Source: an uncultured Lachnospiraceae bacterium (GTDB taxonomy: Bacteria > Bacillota > Clostridia > Lachnospirales > Lachnospiraceae). From it: a DNA stretch of 41,809 nucleotides. Positions 40,056 through 41,809 of the stretch are shown one piece after another. The stretch covers positions 1-41,809 of the forward strand of contig CATOPL010000025.1 in assembly GCA_951802115.1 (NCBI GenBank), written 5' to 3'. The notes under the pieces are model-generated. The model saw nothing but the letters and a program-made list of their open reading frames with translations. It made no database searches and was not told the origin of the DNA. How positions within the stretch are numbered: position 1 is the stretch's first letter; the number at the start of each line of letters is the position of its first letter. The position numbers and the translations under genes are program-made.

Positions 40056-41675
40056 ATGATGGAAAATTTAAAATTTGAAAAACTGAATATTTGTCCGGAG
40101 ATTATCCGGGCAGTGGAGGATATGGGCTTTGAGGAACTGACACCGATCCAAGCACAGTCAATTCCGGTTATGATGTCCGGCTCTGATTTGATTGGACAGG
40201 CACAGACAGGAACCGGAAAGACGGCGGCTTTTGGAATTCCGCTCCTTCAGAAACTGGATCCGGAGAGCAGAAAACTGCAGGCAGTGATCCTGTGTCCGAC
40301 CAGAGAACTGGCGATTCAGGTGGCAGAGGAACTGCGTAATCTGGCAAAGTATATGCATGGAATCAAAGTTCTGCCGATCTATGGGGGACAGGATATCAGC
40401 AGGCAGATTCGCTCTCTGAAAGGCGGCGTGCAGGTGATTATCGGAACTCCGGGAAGGGTCATGGATCATATGCGCAGACATACGGTCCGATTTCAGGATC
40501 TGAAGACAGTGGTGTTGGACGAGGCGGATGAAATGCTGAATATGGGATTTCGTGAGGATATCGAAACCATTTTAAAAGATACTCCCCAGGAGCGTCAGAC
40601 TGTTCTGTTTTCTGCTACCATGCCCAGGGCGATCCTGGAGATAGCCGGTACGTATCAAATGGATGCAGTGCACATAAAAGTGGTAAAAAAAGAGCTGACC
40701 GTTCCCAATATTGAGCAGTATTATTATGAAGTGCGTCCTAAAAACAAGGATGAAGTACTCTGCCGTCTTCTGGACCTTTATGCACCAAAGTTGAGTCTGA
40801 TTTTCTGTAATACGAAAAAGAAGGTAGACGAACTGACGCTGGAGCTTCAGAACAGAGGGTATTTTGCCGAGGGGCTGCATGGAGATTTAAAGCAGATGCA
40901 GAGAGACCGCGTCATGCAGGGATTTCGGGATGGTAATACAGATATCCTGGTGGCTACGGATGTGGCTGCTCGCGGAATCGATGTCGATAACGTGGAAGCA
41001 GTGTTTAATTATGATCTGCCGCAGGATGATGAGTATTATGTACATCGCATCGGACGGACCGGGCGCGCAGGCAAAACCGGAAAATCTTTTACTTTTATTG
41101 TCGGAAGAGAAGTGTATAAGTTAAAAGATATTGAACGTTACTGCAAAACCAAGATCAAGGCGCAGCCTGTTCCGTCTCTGGATGATGTGGCAAATATGAA
41201 AGTAGAGCATGTATTTGCAGAACTGGAAAGGACGATGAAAGAAGAAGATCTGTCTTCAAGCATTCGTACGATCGAAACATATCTGAATCAAAGCGATTAT
41301 ACGGCGATGGATTTGGCGGCCGCATTTTTAAAGGCAGAACTGGGAGATTCTCTGGAAGAGCAGAAGGATGATCTTATGTCAGATTCTTATCAGTGGGAAT
41401 CCGAAGGCCGCAGGAAAGGAAAAAAAGACAAGACGAAAATGGTACGCCTGTTTTTGAATGTAGGGAAAAAACAGAAGCTCAAACCCGGAGATATTCTGGG
41501 AGCAGTTGCTGGAGAATCCGGAATGCCCGGAAAATATGCAGGCTCTATAGACATGTATGATAAATATACGTTTATAGACGTGCCTCATAAATACTATAAA
41601 CAGGTTTTAAAATCCATGAAGAATAAAAAGATCAAAGGAAACCGCATCTATATGGAAAAGGCGGAGACAAAATAG
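40056..41675 (+). CDS. DEAD-box RNA helicase with DbpA-like RNA-binding domain
   Basis: 539 residues from the first of two adjacent ATG codons (40056, 40059; GAGAGGA upstream). The Q-motif is in FEELTPIQAQSIPV; motif I AQTGTGKT, PTRELA, TPGRV, DEAD, SAT, VATDVAARGID and HRIGRTGRAG all follow. After the two RecA domains (to about 370) comes a helical linker and then a C-terminal DbpA-type RNA-binding domain (about 460-535: MVRLFLNVGKKQKLKPGDIL ... YTFIDVPHKYYKQVLKSM). DbpA-like proteins act on 23S rRNA in ribosome assembly, and others help growth in the cold. The choice between CshA and DbpA orthology is open. Confidence 0.94.
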   Translation: MMENLKFEKLNICPEIIRAVEDMGFEELTPIQAQSIPVMMSGSDLIGQAQTGTGKTAAFGIPLLQKLDPESRKLQAVILCPTRELAIQVAEELRNLAKYMHGIKVLPIYGGQDISRQIRSLKGGVQVIIGTPGRVMDHMRRHTVRFQDLKTVVLDEADEMLNMGFREDIETILKDTPQERQTVLFSATMPRAILEIAGTYQMDAVHIKVVKKELTVPNIEQYYYEVRPKNKDEVLCRLLDLYAPKLSLIFCNTKKKVDELTLELQNRGYFAEGLHGDLKQMQRDRVMQGFRDGNTDILVATDVAARGIDVDNVEAVFNYDLPQDDEYYVHRIGRTGRAGKTGKSFTFIVGREVYKLKDIERYCKTKIKAQPVPSLDDVANMKVEHVFAELERTMKEEDLSSSIRTIETYLNQSDYTAMDLAAAFLKAELGDSLEEQKDDLMSDSYQWESEGRRKGKKDKTKMVRLFLNVGKKQKLKPGDILGAVAGESGMPGKYAGSIDMYDKYTFIDVPHKYYKQVLKSMKNKKIKGNRIYMEKAETK

Positions 41676-41683
41676 ACAGAAAA

Positions 41684-41809
41684 GGGGCTGTCGCACTAAC
41701 GATTGAAAAATCGTGAATCGACAGCTTCACTTTTGCTGTTTTTATATTTGATTTTTAGAAAAAGCTCCGTATTATTCTGTTATTCTATAAAAAGGGCATA
41801 CTTTAATAA
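41684..41809 (+). mobile_element. Possible insertion-sequence end (left terminal repeat), cut by window edge
   Basis: Eight bases after the helicase stop comes GGGGCTGTCGCACTAAC, which resembles terminal repeats of IS1182-like elements from memory. It includes a nested hairpin: GCTGTCG (41687-41693) with CGACAGC (41719-41725), enclosing ACGATT with AATCGT (41699-41714). A T-rich stretch and a promoter-like TATTCTATAAAAAG follow. An alternative is that the hairpin is simply the helicase terminator. No transposase is visible in the window. Confidence 0.4.

Overview
The window reads as a chromosomal segment of a spore-forming, anaerobic, low-to-mid G+C Firmicute, most likely a member of the Lachnospiraceae (Clostridia). 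The grounds are the AGGAGG-type ribosome sites, Gram-positive T-box leaders, a spoIID-spoIIQ sporulation pair, a type III glutamine synthetase, a glutamate synthase split into three separate polypeptides, and an ammonium channel fused to a PII domain. No tRNA, rRNA, CRISPR array or complete transposon was seen.

Region 1 (1-2.4 kb) is a small accessory block: a truncated unknown gene, a tandem SUKH (SMI1/KNR4) immunity-type gene, and an apparently frameshifted small gene. It looks like the tail of a polymorphic-toxin immunity cluster.

Region 2 (2.4-18.1 kb) is the core of the window, a nitrogen and glutamine-amide island. Two back-to-back TTGACA promoters near 6.2-6.3 kb drive the split glutamate synthase operon leftwards (glutaminase domain, FMN synthase domain, GXGXG domain, small unknown) and glnN rightwards, followed by an AmtB-PII fusion. 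Both leaders carry short hairpins with hexanucleotide loops (A at position 1, G at position 4) that overlap intrinsic terminators. This is the layout expected for antitermination by an ANTAR-domain RNA-binding protein. An Asn-specific T-box follows, then asnB, purF, carA and carB, so most genes in this block make, move or consume ammonia or the glutamine amide group.

Region 3 (18.4-23.4 kb) is a response regulator, sensor kinase and two-gene FtsX-type ABC transporter, the usual layout of a peptide or envelope-stress sensing and detoxification module. Region 4 (23.5-28.4 kb) is a set of small regulator/effector units: a TetR-controlled MFS efflux pump with two operators in its promoter, and two divergons (radical SAM/HxlR and nitroreductase/HxlR) with similar operators.

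Region 5 (28.5-31.1 kb) holds a secreted lipoprotein nuclease and a D,D-carboxypeptidase, convergent on a perfect bidirectional terminator. Region 6 (31.3-37.4 kb) has a strong promoter and an Ile-specific T-box, then ileS followed after 13 bases by glycogen phosphorylase. Region 7 (37.5-39.2 kb) is spoIID-spoIIQ with a plausible sigma-E promoter and a consensus-matching sigma-F promoter. Region 8 holds a hemolysin-III/PAQR membrane protein and a DbpA-like DEAD-box helicase; the last ~125 bases resemble an insertion-sequence end running off the window.
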